A DNA stretch of 64,000 nucleotides from REEB95 sp963810055 (GCA_963810055.1 CAWEME010000028.1:3153-67152); one strand, 5' to 3'; shown: positions 16,604-24,806, counted from the first letter of the stretch. Program-made: numbers and translations. Notes: generated from the letters alone by a model not told the origin.

Positions 16604-16682
16604 AGCTTCGCACGACGCCAAGGGCCCCGCGTAGCACCTGACGTGCGAAGCCAAGGGAGATCGGCCCTCTTCTGTGCTACGC
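16604..16682 (+). repeat. REP-like palindromic repeat, composite
   Basis: Starts GCTTCGCACGACGCC and ends TGTGCTACGC, with an inner inverted copy of the arms (GCGTAGCACC...CGTGCGAAGCC at 16629-16652), as if one unit had inserted into another. Confidence 0.65.
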
Positions 16683-16724
16683 TGGCGCCGGGTTTTTTTA
16701 TTGAATGGGGGAGGGGGAATAATC

Positions 16725-17076
16725 ATGCGCGGTACCGTGGCGGCTGTTTGCTCGCTCTTGCTCCTCGCCGGCTGCGGCCTGTGGGATTCCGCGGGCGACA
16801 CCGCCGGCAATACCATCTTCGGCGCCCAAATGGCCGCGGGGACGGCGAGCTACGTCGACCGCTGCATCGATTTCATGCGCGAAGTCCTATCCCGACGCCC
16901 GCTTCGAGATCACCGGCAAACGCCTCGGCATCGGCTCGAACGCGGCCCTGGTCGACGTCCAGGCCACGCGGAGCGACGTGCCCGCCGGCTGGAAAAAGCC
17001 GCGCGACGTGGCCGCCCAATGCCGGTTCGACCACGACGTCATCGTCGATTTCCATTGGACCGCCAGCCCGCTGTAA
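16725..17076 (+). CDS. Small lipoprotein (one apparent frameshift)
   Basis: ATG 16725 follows GAGGGGG. The signal peptide ends in lipobox LLAGC (Cys about 16). The first frame reads to CIDFMREV near 16886, then the +1 frame continues in a natural way (YPDARFEITGKRLGIGSNAA ...) to a TAA at 17074-17076. Removing one base from GAAGTCCTATCC restores one frame of about 116 residues. Two conserved-looking Cys (VDRCID and AAQCRF) could form a disulfide. No known family; cell-envelope location inferred. Confidence 0.65.
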
Positions 17077-17085
17077 CCTCTCTTT

Positions 17086-17189
17086 GCTTCGCACGACGCC
17101 TCGGGCCTTAAGGGCTTTCTTGGCTTCGCACGACGGCCGCGCCCCTGCGGGGCCTGTGCTACGCCTCCCGGCCCTCGGCCGTGCTACGC
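17086..17189 (+). repeat. REP-like palindromic repeats, two to three units
   Basis: Half unit GCTTCGCACGACGCCTCGGG, then a unit with stem GGCCGCGCC/GGGGCC, then a right arm CCGTGCTACGC. Ends 14 bp before the pilin gene's stop. Confidence 0.7.
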
Positions 17190-17202
17190 GGGCTCTTTAT
17201 AT

Positions 17203-17373
17203 TTAAAGCAGGGTCGACACGGTATTGAACGTGTTGGACAGGCTGGTGCCGATCAGCGTGACGCCGGCGGCAATCACCACCGCGATGAGCGCGGCGATCA
17301 ATCCGTATTCGATGGCGGTCGCTCCGCTGTCGTCGGCGGCGAAGCTGCGCGCATATCGGCCAAGACGGTGCAT
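17203..17373 (-). CDS. Flp/Fap-type IVb pilin
   Basis: 56 residues, ATG 17373 with GGGAGG 6-8 nt upstream. A short basic leader is followed by DDSGATAIEYGLIAALIAVV, the class IVb Flp pilin pattern (G/A cleavage, Glu at +5 and Tyr at +6 relative to the processed end) and a hydrophobic helix. Flp pilins form adhesive tad pili. No tad or prepilin peptidase genes are in the window, so it may be an orphan copy. Confidence 0.9.
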   Translation of the reverse strand: MHRLGRYARSFAADDSGATAIEYGLIAALIAVVIAAGVTLIGTSLSNTFNTVSTLL

Positions 17374-17485
17374 GAGAACCTCCCAATATCCGTTTTTGCA
17401 AATTAAGCCGCGGCCGATGCGCGGACAAGTTCTTACGTTCGGCATTTTCCCCAATTTGTATCGACCGGCGTTTTGATTCCTCTTG

Positions 17486-17527
17486 GCTTCGCAAGACGGC
17501 CGCGCCGCTGCGCGGCCTTTGCTACGC
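17486..17527 (+). repeat. REP-like palindromic repeat
   Basis: One unit: GCTTCGCAAGACGGCCGCGC, then CGCTGCGCGGCC, then TTTGCTACGC. The inner stem GGCCGCGC/GCGCGGCC is perfect. Lies between the pilin and terminase genes. Confidence 0.75.
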
Positions 17528-17556
17528 GTGTTTCCCTCTAACAACGAGCTTTTGCC

Positions 17557-18123
17557 ATGATTCCGAAACATCAAGTCTTCGTCGACGAATACCTGGTCGC
17601 GCTCAACGCCACCGAGGCGGCGCTGCGCGCGGGATATTCCCGCAACTCCGCCCATGTCATGGGCTGCCAGCTGATGAAGCAGCCGCATATCGCCCGGGCC
17701 ATCCGCGAGGCCATGGAGGCACGATCCCAACGCACCCGCATCGACGCCGACCGCATCGTGCTCGAGCTGGCGCGGGTGGCGTTTTCCGATCTGGGCCACA
17801 TCGCCGATTGGGGGCCGGACGGCGTCACGCTCAAGCCCAGCAACGCGATCGCCGAAGCCGACCGCGCCGCCATCGCCGAGGTTTCGGCGCGCACCGGCAA
17901 GGAGGGAGCGGGACGTGTCCATATCCGCCTCCAGAACAAGCAGCGCGCGCTCGACAGCCTGGCGCGCCATTTCGCGCTTTACGGCCGCAACGCCGGGCTG
18001 GTGGCCGAGGCCGGGGATCGGGCGGATCTGGCCGGCAGCGCCCGCGCCAAGCTGCGCGCGCAGATCGAGGCCTATGCCCAAGAGATTGAGCGCGAACGGG
18101 AAGGGGCGGGAAAAAAGGATTAA
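17557..18123 (+). CDS. Terminase small subunit-like protein (isolated)
   Basis: 188 residues. The Terminase_2 pattern is clear: HQVFVDEYLVALNATEAALR then AGYSRNSAHVMGCQLMKQP (helix-turn-helix-like DNA binding), then IVLELARVAFSDLGHIADWG. In phages this subunit recognises packaging sites. No large terminase, portal or capsid gene is near, so it is either a phage remnant or a domesticated DNA-binding protein. The charged C-terminus (IEREREGAGKKD) looks intact. GC matches the host. Confidence 0.8.
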   Translation: MIPKHQVFVDEYLVALNATEAALRAGYSRNSAHVMGCQLMKQPHIARAIREAMEARSQRTRIDADRIVLELARVAFSDLGHIADWGPDGVTLKPSNAIAEADRAAIAEVSARTGKEGAGRVHIRLQNKQRALDSLARHFALYGRNAGLVAEAGDRADLAGSARAKLRAQIEAYAQEIEREREGAGKKD

Positions 18124-18162
18124 AGAACCTTCCACCTGGATCGATACCATGCGTGCTTCATG

Positions 18163-18237
18163 CTTCGACTACGCTCAGCATGAGGCTTTTTTCTTTATGC
18201 CATCCTCTGCATTTCCTCACCCTGAGCGTAGTCGAAG
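18163..18237. repeat. Dispersed inverted repeat, CTTCGACTACGCTCAG type
   Basis: Left arm CTTCGACTACGCTCAGCATG and right arm CCTGAGCGTAGTCGAAG are inverted copies across about 35 bp. A second copy is at 22037-22132. It fills the gap between the terminase-like gene and phaA; the rest of the gap shows nothing. Confidence 0.7.
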
Positions 18238-18333
18238 GGCGCAGGGCAGCCTTGCCACCTGGTAATTTTGTGTGGGTTCCCAAAACCCGCGATAAAGTCT
18301 ATCTAATATCAAAACCCCGGGAAGGCCCTGCCC

Positions 18334-19518
18334 ATGAGCAACCAAACCGACATCGTCATCGCTTCGGCCGCGCGCACCGCCATCGGCGCCTTCAACGGCG
18401 CCTTGAGCTCGGTTCCCGCCCATTACCTCGGCCAGGTGGCCATCATCGAGGCGCTGAAACGCGCCAAGCTCGCCCCGGCCGACGTGTCCGAGGTGGTGAT
18501 GGGCCAGGTGCTGCCGGCGGGCGAGGGCATGAACCCGGCCCGCCAGGCGGCGATGGGCGCGGGCATCCCCAAGGAAATCACCGCCTACGGCATCAACCAG
18601 GTTTGCGGCTCGGGGCTGCGCGCCGTCGCCATGGGCTATCAGGCGATCCGCGCCGGCAATTCATCCATCGTCGTCGCCGGCGGCCAGGAAAGCATGAGCC
18701 AGTCGCCCCACGCCGCGCATCTCAGGAACGGCGTGCGCATGGGCAACGCCGAGTTGGTCGATCTCATGATCAAGGACGGGTTGTGGGACATCTTCAACGG
18801 CTATCACATGGGCGTCACCGCCGAGAACGTGGCGCGGCAATGGCAGATCACCCGCGGCCAGCAGGACAATCTCGCGGCGACCTCGCAACAGCGCGCCGAG
18901 GCCGCGCAGAAGGCGGGCAAGTTCAAGGACGAGATCGTCGCGGTGAAGATTTCCACCCGCAAGGGCGACGTGCTGGTGGACGCGGACGAGTATCCGCGCG
19001 CCGGCACCACCGCCGAAACCCTGTCCAAGCTGAAACCGGCCTTCGCCAAGGACGGCACCGTGACCGCGGGCAACGCCTCGGGCATCAATGACGGCGCCGC
19101 CGCGGTGGTGGTGATGGGCGCCGCCGAAGCGGCAAAGCGCGGCATCAAGCCGCTCGCGCGCATCGTCTCCTGGGCCACGGCCGGCGTCGATCCGGCGGTG
19201 ATGGGCTCCGGGCCGATCCCGGCGACCAAGCTCGCCCTCGCCCGCGCGGGCTGGAAGGTCGGCGATCTCGACCTGATCGAGGCCAACGAGGCCTTCGCCG
19301 CCCAGGCCTGCGCCGTCATCAAGGAACTGGGCTTCGATCCCGCCAAGGTCAACGTCAACGGGGGCGCGATCGCGCTTGGCCATCCGATCGGCGCCTCGGG
19401 CACGCGGATTCTGGTCACGCTGCTCTTCGAGATGGACAAGCGCAACGCCAAGAAGGGCCTGGCCACCTTGTGCATCGGCGGCGGCATGGGAATTGCGATG
19501 TGCGTGGAGCGGGCGTAG
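18334..19518 (+). CDS. phaA: Acetyl-CoA C-acetyltransferase (beta-ketothiolase)
   Basis: 394 residues, the usual thiolase length. Active-site features: nucleophilic Cys in NQVCGSGLRAV (about 90), NEAFAAQ, GGAIALGHPIGASG with the catalytic His, and the C-terminal CIGGGMGIA with the second Cys. It condenses two acetyl-CoA to acetoacetyl-CoA, the first step of PHB synthesis. phaB follows on the same strand after a repeat-filled 128-bp gap. The stop TAG lies inside the arm of a REP-like repeat (GCG-TAG). Confidence 0.95.
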   Translation: MSNQTDIVIASAARTAIGAFNGALSSVPAHYLGQVAIIEALKRAKLAPADVSEVVMGQVLPAGEGMNPARQAAMGAGIPKEITAYGINQVCGSGLRAVAMGYQAIRAGNSSIVVAGGQESMSQSPHAAHLRNGVRMGNAELVDLMIKDGLWDIFNGYHMGVTAENVARQWQITRGQQDNLAATSQQRAEAAQKAGKFKDEIVAVKISTRKGDVLVDADEYPRAGTTAETLSKLKPAFAKDGTVTAGNASGINDGAAAVVVMGAAEAAKRGIKPLARIVSWATAGVDPAVMGSGPIPATKLALARAGWKVGDLDLIEANEAFAAQACAVIKELGFDPAKVNVNGGAIALGHPIGASGTRILVTLLFEMDKRNAKKGLATLCIGGGMGIAMCVERA

Positions 19519-19618
19519 CAGCGTAGCAAAGCCGAGGGCCGAATCTTCTTAAGGCCCGAGGCGTCTTGCGAAGAGAAGAACGTGCGAAGCAAAAAGAATA
19601 CGGGCCGTCTTGCGAAGC
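19513..19618 (-). repeat. REP-like palindromic repeats overlapping the phaA stop
   Basis: Read on the minus strand as GCTTCGCAAGACGG... and further arms; on the plus strand it begins GCGTAGC, whose TAG is the phaA stop codon. The unit with stem CGAGGGCCGA/GGCCCGAGG is followed by a second partial one. Lies in the phaA-phaB gap. Confidence 0.7.
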
Positions 19619-19646
19619 GAAGAAGAAAAAAAGGGAGGGTAGAGTC

Positions 19647-20372
19647 ATGGCACGCATCGCCATCGTAACCGGAGGCACGCGCGGCATCGGCCGGGCGATC
19701 GCGGTGGCGCTCCACCAGGCGGGCCACAAGGTGGCGGCGACTTACGCCAGTGACGCGAATGCCGCCGCGAAATTCACCACTGAGACCGGCATCGCGTCCT
19801 TCCGCTTCAACGTCGCTGATTTCAAATCCTGCGAGGCGGGGGTGAAGCAGATTGAAGCCAAGCTCGGCGGCCCGGCTGAGATCCTGGTCAACAACGCCGG
19901 CATCACCCGCGACGCGGTGCTGCATCGCATGACGCCCGAGCAATGGAGCGAGGTCATCGCCACCAACCTGACCTCGTGCTTCAACATGTGCCGGCTCGTC
20001 ATCGACGGCATGCGCAACCGGGGTTTCGGGCGCATCGTGAACATCGGCTCGATCAACGGCCAGGCCGGGCAATACGGCCAGGTCAACTACGCCGCCGCCA
20101 AATCGGGCATCCACGGCTTCACCAAGGCGCTGGCGCAGGAAGGCGCGGGCAAGGGCGTGACCGTCAACGCCATCGCGCCCGGCTACATCGACACCGACAT
20201 GGTGCGCGCCGTGCCCGAGGACGTGCTGAAGAAGATCGTGGCGCGGATTCCGGTCGGCCGGCTCGGCCACGCCGAGGAGATCGCGCGCGGCGTGCTGTTC
20301 CTGGTCGCCGACGAGGCCGGCTTCATCACCGGCTCGACGCTGTCCATAAATGGTGGACAGCACATGTACTAA
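19647..20372 (+). CDS. phaB: Acetoacetyl-CoA reductase
   Basis: 241 residues from ATG 19647 (GGGAGGG upstream; the longer frame from 19566 reads only repeat sequence). Classical SDR: TGGTRGIGRAIA cofactor loop, NNAG at about 87-90, catalytic Ser in IGSINGQ, and Tyr/Lys in YAAAKSG (about 148-152). The NADP-type PhaB reduces acetoacetyl-CoA to (R)-3-hydroxybutyryl-CoA for PHB. It is the second gene after phaA. A REP-like repeat begins right at its stop codon. Confidence 0.95.
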   Translation: MARIAIVTGGTRGIGRAIAVALHQAGHKVAATYASDANAAAKFTTETGIASFRFNVADFKSCEAGVKQIEAKLGGPAEILVNNAGITRDAVLHRMTPEQWSEVIATNLTSCFNMCRLVIDGMRNRGFGRIVNIGSINGQAGQYGQVNYAAAKSGIHGFTKALAQEGAGKGVTVNAIAPGYIDTDMVRAVPEDVLKKIVARIPVGRLGHAEEIARGVLFLVADEAGFITGSTLSINGGQHMY

Positions 20373-20423
20373 GCTTCGCACGACGCCGATGCGGCTCGGG
20401 TTCGCGCATCGGCTGTGCTACGC
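20373..20423 (+). repeat. REP-like palindromic repeat
   Basis: One unit starting at the phaB stop: GCTTCGCACGACG, inner stem CGATGCG/CGCATCG, then CTGTGCTACGC. The stem differs in sequence from other units but still pairs. Confidence 0.75.
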
Positions 20424-20431
20424 GGGGCCAC

Positions 20432-21052
20432 TTACCCTGGAGGCGGCACCGTGGCGACCATCGACGGGCGCTTGGCGAAGTCGGCGTACCATTTCGCCAG
20501 GCCGGAATGGCGGTCGCGCCAGCCCTCGGTGGGGTAGCGGAAATCGAGATAGCCCAGCGCGCAGCCGACGGTGATCTGGCCGATGGTGAGCGGGCCCGAA
20601 AGCGCGCCTTCCTTGACCTTGCCGTCGAGCGCGGCGAGGCCGCCGCGCACCCGGCGCATCTGCGACTCGACCCAGTCGTTCCACAGGAACTGCTTGGGCC
20701 GCAGGAAGGTCTCGTAGCGGGTGAGGATCGCCGCGTCCAAAATGCCGTCGCCCAGCGCCTGCTGGCGCAGCGCCACCCAGCGCGCCTTGCCCGCGGGCGG
20801 GAAAATCTTCGGGCACTGGTGCAGCGTGTCGAGGTATTCGCAGATCACGCGCGAATCGAACAGCACCTCGCCCTCGTCGGTGACCAGCGTCGGCACCTTG
20901 ATCAGCGGGTTCTCGCGCTGCACCTCGAGATTGGGCTTGTCGGGCACGACCGTGGTGGGCAGGCGCTCGATCCTGGGTTCGAGCCCGGTCTCGTAGGCGA
21001 GCACCATCACTTTCCGCACATAGGGCGAGGTCGGCGAATAACGAAGTTTCAT
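20432..21052 (-). CDS. Glutathione S-transferase family protein
   Basis: 206 residues from ATG 21052. The N-terminal thioredoxin-like domain has YSPTSPYVRKV (glutathione-activating Ser/Tyr region), cis-Pro in PLIKVPTLV and SRVICEYLD, followed by an all-helical C-terminal domain with the buried LTIGQITVGCALGYLDFR. GSTs conjugate or reduce electrophiles with glutathione; the substrate is not evident. GAGGAG 8 nt upstream is directly joined to a REP-like repeat end (GCGAAGCCAAGAGGAG). Glyoxalase II follows upstream on the same strand. Confidence 0.9.
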   Translation of the reverse strand: MKLRYSPTSPYVRKVMVLAYETGLEPRIERLPTTVVPDKPNLEVQRENPLIKVPTLVTDEGEVLFDSRVICEYLDTLHQCPKIFPPAGKARWVALRQQALGDGILDAAILTRYETFLRPKQFLWNDWVESQMRRVRGGLAALDGKVKEGALSGPLTIGQITVGCALGYLDFRYPTEGWRDRHSGLAKWYADFAKRPSMVATVPPPG

Positions 21053-21067
21053 GTTGGTCTCCTCTTG

Positions 21068-21173
21068 GCTTCGCAAGACGGCCTCGCGCTTGATTCGCGC
21101 TCGGCCTTTGCTACGCGGTGGTCTCCTCTTGGCTTCGCACGACGGCCTCGCCTCTGCGCGGCCTGTGCTACGC
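21068..21173 (+). repeat. REP-like palindromic repeats, two tandem units
   Basis: Units at 21068-21116 and 21132-21173, each GCTTCGCA(A/C)GACGGCCTCG...GGCCT(T/G)TGCTACGC. They sit between gloB and the GST gene; the left end borders the GST ribosome-binding site. Confidence 0.75.
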
Positions 21174-21180
21174 GGTTCCC

Positions 21181-21948
21181 CTAGAAGTTATCCTTGGCAT
21201 GACGTATCGCGGCAAAGGTAGCCACATCGTCGCCCGGCGCGTTCTGCGATTTCTGCAAGGCCGGGTTGCCGGCGCGCAGGAACGGGTTGGTGGCCAGCTC
21301 CTCCGCCATGGTGCCGGGCACGGTGGATTTGCCTTGGGCGCGCAGCTCGTCGACGCGCTTGGCGCGGGCGATGAGATCCCTGTTGCCCGGCTCGACGGTC
21401 AGCGCGAAACGCGCATTGGCCTGGGTGTATTCGTGGCCGCAATAGATGCGCGTGTCGCCCGGGAGCTTCTTGAGCTTCGACAGCGAGTTCCACATCTGCG
21501 CGGGCGTGCCTTCGAACAGCCTGCCGCAGCCCATCAGGAACAGCGTGTCGCCGCAGAAAAGCGCGCGCGATTTGGGAAACCAAAAGGCGCAATGGCCGCG
21601 CGTGTGGCCCGGCACGTCGAAGACCTGGGCTTCTTCCTTGCCGAATTTGAATTTGTCGCCTTCGGCCAGGGCCACGTCGATGCCGGGAATGCGGGCGCGG
21701 TCGGCCAAGGGCCCAACGATGATGGCGCCGTAACGCGCCTTCAATTCCAGATTGCCGCCGGTGTGGTCGTGGTGGTGATGGGTATTGAGGATGTGGGAAA
21801 GCTTCCAGCCGAGCTTGTCGAGCGCTTCCGCCACCGGCCCCGCCACCGAGGGATCGACCGCCGCCACCGCCCCGCTTTCGGGCTCGCGCAGCAGATAGAC
21901 GTAATTGTCCCGCAGCACCGGGACTTGACGGATTTCCAGCTCGGTCAT
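21181..21948 (-). CDS. gloB: Hydroxyacylglutathione hydrolase (glyoxalase II)
   Basis: 255 residues from ATG 21948 (a TTG lies 9 bp upstream). Metallo-beta-lactamase fold with the binuclear metal motif THHHHDHTGG (about residues 54-63), the later GHTRGHC, FCGDTLF and CGHEYT motifs. The substrate-binding C-terminal helices include ATNPFLRA. It hydrolyses S-lactoylglutathione to lactate and glutathione, detoxifying methylglyoxal. It is divergent from a methyltransferase gene, a pairing often seen in alphaproteobacteria. Confidence 0.95.
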   Translation of the reverse strand: MTELEIRQVPVLRDNYVYLLREPESGAVAAVDPSVAGPVAEALDKLGWKLSHILNTHHHHDHTGGNLELKARYGAIIVGPLADRARIPGIDVALAEGDKFKFGKEEAQVFDVPGHTRGHCAFWFPKSRALFCGDTLFLMGCGRLFEGTPAQMWNSLSKLKKLPGDTRIYCGHEYTQANARFALTVEPGNRDLIARAKRVDELRAQGKSTVPGTMAEELATNPFLRAGNPALQKSQNAPGDDVATFAAIRHAKDNF

Positions 21949-22036
21949 GGCGGCCAAAGACTAACCCGAATCTTGGACGCTTTAATAGTGGCAGCGTTTC
22001 ATTATGACGCTGCATAAGCACCCTGCGCCTTACATC

Positions 22037-22132
22037 CTTCGACTACGCTCAGGATGAGGAAAAGTTGATGATGGCATCAAGAAAACCGCCTCACCCTGAG
22101 CGTAGTCGTCCCTCGACAAGCTCGGGATGAGG
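22037..22132. repeat. Dispersed inverted repeat, CTTCGACTACGCTCAG type
   Basis: CTTCGACTACGCTCAGGATG is mirrored by CACCCTGAGCGTAGTCG after about 45 bp; a related arm CCTCGACAAGCTCGGGATG follows. Second copy of the element at 18163-18237. It occupies the gloB-methyltransferase gap, where no gene is seen. Confidence 0.7.
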
Positions 22133-22207
22133 GGGCGCACAGCGCTTATCCAGTGCTCATTCGGCGCTTGTGGCCTGCGCGCAAGTACCTTGTGCTAAAC
22201 TCCCGGG

Positions 22208-22945
22208 ATGTCCATCGACGTGGTCGATTTGCGCGATTTCTATCACGGCCGCCTGGGCCAGGTGGCGCGGCACATGATCGCCCGGCGCGTGCGCGCGCTG
22301 TGGCCGGATTTGCGCGCCATGCGGCTGTTGGGCCTGGGCTATGCCACGCCCTACCTGCGCCCCTATCTGTCCGAGGCCGAGCGGGTGGCGGCGGTGATGC
22401 CGGCGCAGCAGGGCGTGCTGCCCTGGCCGGCCGAAGGCCCCAACCGCGCGGCGCTGGCCGAGGAGAGCGAGCTGCCGCTGCCCGATTTCTCGATCGACCG
22501 CGTGCTGCTGGTCCACGGCCTCGAATTCAGCGAGCAGGTGCGGCCCTTGCTCAAGGAGATCTGGCGGGTGCTGGCGGGGGGCGGGCGGCTGATCGTGGCC
22601 GTGCCCAACCGGCGCGGCATCTGGACGCGTTTCGACAACACGCCCTTCGGCCAGGGCTCGCCCTACACCACCGGCCAGTTGTCGCACCTGTTGCGCGAGG
22701 AAGGCTTCACGCCCGAGCGCAACGCCGCGGCGCTGTTCGTGCCGCCCACGAATTCGCGCTTCATCCTGCGTTTGGCGGCGCTGCTGGAAAGCCTCGGCAC
22801 GCGCTGGTTCGGCGCCTTCGGCGGCGTGGTGATGGTCGAGGCGACCAAGCAGATCTACGCCAAGCCCCAGGCCGAGCGCGCCAAGAAAAAGCGCCGCGCC
22901 GTGCTGCTGCCGATGCCGGGCACGCCCAGCCCCGCGGGGCCGTAA
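22208..22945 (+). CDS. SAM-dependent methyltransferase (type 11-like)
   Basis: 245 residues from ATG 22208. The methyltransferase fold is reduced: RLLGLGYATPYL in place of a canonical motif I (about 40-50), LPDFSIDRVLLVHGLEF (motif II/III region), then IWRVLAGGGRLIVAVPNRRG (motif IV/post II), typical of methyltransferases that lie opposite gloB in alphaproteobacteria. A basic tail (RAKKKRR) follows. The glycine-rich SAM loop is weak, so activity is not certain. Substrate unknown. Confidence 0.75.
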   Translation: MSIDVVDLRDFYHGRLGQVARHMIARRVRALWPDLRAMRLLGLGYATPYLRPYLSEAERVAAVMPAQQGVLPWPAEGPNRAALAEESELPLPDFSIDRVLLVHGLEFSEQVRPLLKEIWRVLAGGGRLIVAVPNRRGIWTRFDNTPFGQGSPYTTGQLSHLLREEGFTPERNAAALFVPPTNSRFILRLAALLESLGTRWFGAFGGVVMVEATKQIYAKPQAERAKKKRRAVLLPMPGTPSPAGP

Positions 22946-23035
22946 GGGGCGCCTACCCCCCAGCCGGGGCACGACTTCAACCCTCTCTACTGACGACCGC
23001 GGGTCCGTTAGGGCTCAGACCACGCGGCACCGATC

Positions 23036-23353
23036 CTAGGCAGGTCCGACGACGCCGGGGCAGTGTTGCCGGTAGGGCCCGCAACACTCCTGTTGAGGTA
23101 TGTGACATTGGTGATAGGGCCCGCAACACTCCGCCGCAAGCATGACCTTGTCCGATTTGCGGAAGTCGCGGCCGAGTTTGAGATTGACGGGAATGACGCC
23201 GCCCACCGCGGCGGCATTGGTCAGGGTGACACTGACCTTCGAAGTTTTTTTGGGCCTGAGATGGATGCCGCCGCGCGCTTTTGCTGCATTGACGACCGAG
23301 TGTGTGACCTTCGGTGGTTTAATGGCCGCCGTCGACTTAGATCTGCGCTTCAT
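23036..23353 (-). CDS. Putative RiPP precursor peptide with Cys-rich repeat core
   Basis: 105 residues, ATG 23353 inside the end of the radical SAM gene (17-bp overlap) with AGAGGAG 7 nt upstream. Residues 1-74 are basic, free of Cys, and look like a leader. All six Cys lie in the last 30 residues, in two 14-residue repeats beginning ECCGPYHQC (75-88) and ECCGPYRQHC (89-102), then a short GVVGPA end. Leader plus Cys-rich core beside a SPASM radical SAM enzyme is the layout of a radical SAM-modified peptide such as a thioether-bridged RiPP. I know no described family with CCGPY repeats. No transporter or protease gene adjoins. Confidence 0.65.
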   Translation of the reverse strand: MKRRSKSTAAIKPPKVTHSVVNAAKARGGIHLRPKKTSKVSVTLTNAAAVGGVIPVNLKLGRDFRKSDKVMLAAECCGPYHQCHIPQQECCGPYRQHCPGVVGPA

Positions 23354-24716
23354 GGGTTTCTCCTCTGGGTTCAGTTTTGCGAGCGATGACATACGCCTTC
23401 AAGGTTTCGGCAATGGCCTCCTTGTTCTGGTGGCAGTAAGGCTTGAATATCGAACCCGTTTGAGCTCTTGCCTTGGCCGGGCATCCGCCGCCGCAGAAAA
23501 GCGCCAACGAACACTCGAGGCATTCCGGGATGTTGAGGATGTGCCGGTCGGAATAGGTTTGTTGCGCGGGAAGGAATCCGAGCTTTCCGTTGGAAATGGA
23601 TCCGATCCGCCGCTCCCGATTTCCCGCGTCTTCGTAACAATCGTAAATGTCTCCCAGCGGGTCGACGACCCTGACGGTATCGCTTCCCGCGCCGCAGAAA
23701 TGCGTTCTGGGAAGGAATTTTTCTTCCTGCATATCCACGAGATATCTGAGAAATTCCAGGCCCGCAGAGGGCGGATTGACGGTTTTTTTGGCAACGCGCT
23801 CGAAGAGATTTCGGAATTCACCCACGTCTTCTTTCGAGCAATCGGTGAAATCATTGAGCGCCGCGAAATACAACTGCACGTTGCCGCCCGTGATCTTTTC
23901 CCGATCCAGATATTCGACCAGTTCCCTGGCGGAATCCATTTGTTGCGGGTGCGTATGAACGCGCAGCAGAACATTTGCGCTGGTCTTCTTCAGCATCCGA
24001 AGCGCCGCGATGATATCGTTGAATGTGGGTTTTCCGGACGATGGGACGCGTTGGCTGTCGTGGTAAGAACGGTTTCCGTCAAGGGTGACTTGGACGGTTT
24101 GAATCTTGCCGTATTCCCGTCCGAACAGATCGATCATCCGCGGCACGAACAGGCCGTTTGTCGTGGTGGAAATTCCCACGGAGTGCTGCTTCGCGTACCG
24201 CAAAATCCGCAAGATCGCTTCCCGGTTGGCGGGAAGAAACGGTTCGCCGCCAAAAATAGTGAAAAATATCTTGTTCGTCCGATACGCCGCGGGGAACAGC
24301 TTCGGAAGATAACGCGTCAAAATCTCATCGGTCATTTCCGCGCGCATGCGCGCCGCCCTCGATTGTCTTGGCAGGTCTTTTTGGAAACAGTACTTGCAGG
24401 CAAGGTTGCAGTTATAGGTCAAAATGAAACTGAGGCATAACTCGCGCTTTGCCATCAATTCGGTGTTTTGTTTCAGAATGAAACGAGCCTGCTTCTTGAA
24501 GGCGTCGTATTCCTGTTTCCGGGACAGCGTCGTGAGATGCCCGCGCTCGAGCAGACGATCCTTTTCCTTGTCCGACAGGATCGAAAAATCGTTGCCCGTC
24601 ATTCTCTCGGCATAGTCCAGCGGCACGAGATCCATGCATAAGGAAATCCCGCTGAAAAGAAGGGAAGTCCCGTCTCCCATGTCGACGCTGTTCATGTAAG
24701 AACTGCTACGAATCAT
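23337..24716 (-). CDS. Radical SAM/SPASM peptide-maturase-like protein
   Basis: 459 residues; ATG 24716 has GGGAG about 8 nt upstream. A 95-residue N-terminal extension could bind a leader peptide. The radical SAM cluster motif CNLACKYC gives Cys103, 107 and 110; IFGGEPFL follows as the SAM-binding GGE motif. The C-terminal third holds a SPASM-type Cys set: HFCGAG, IYDCYED, IPECLECSLALFCGGGCP and PYCHQN, expected to carry auxiliary Fe-S clusters. Such enzymes install thioether or C-C links in peptides. Its stop overlaps the start of the Cys-rich peptide, and an FNR-type promoter lies upstream. Confidence 0.88.
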   Translation of the reverse strand: MIRSSSYMNSVDMGDGTSLLFSGISLCMDLVPLDYAERMTGNDFSILSDKEKDRLLERGHLTTLSRKQEYDAFKKQARFILKQNTELMAKRELCLSFILTYNCNLACKYCFQKDLPRQSRAARMRAEMTDEILTRYLPKLFPAAYRTNKIFFTIFGGEPFLPANREAILRILRYAKQHSVGISTTTNGLFVPRMIDLFGREYGKIQTVQVTLDGNRSYHDSQRVPSSGKPTFNDIIAALRMLKKTSANVLLRVHTHPQQMDSARELVEYLDREKITGGNVQLYFAALNDFTDCSKEDVGEFRNLFERVAKKTVNPPSAGLEFLRYLVDMQEEKFLPRTHFCGAGSDTVRVVDPLGDIYDCYEDAGNRERRIGSISNGKLGFLPAQQTYSDRHILNIPECLECSLALFCGGGCPAKARAQTGSIFKPYCHQNKEAIAETLKAYVIARKTEPRGETHEAQI

Positions 24717-24806
24717 CGATTGGCTCCCATACCGGGATGGCGCAGCCGATAAACTTCCGAGACTAAAATACCGTTTTATAGAAGGACGTAATCCGGAATG
24801 TTTTTA

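Noticed and set aside
17557..18123. Prophage called from the terminase small subunit
   Set aside because: No other phage structural, packaging or lysis gene is found nearby.
22946..23035. Further gene between the methyltransferase and the peptide gene
   Set aside because: The 90-bp gap has no start with a ribosome-binding site and no meaningful ORF.
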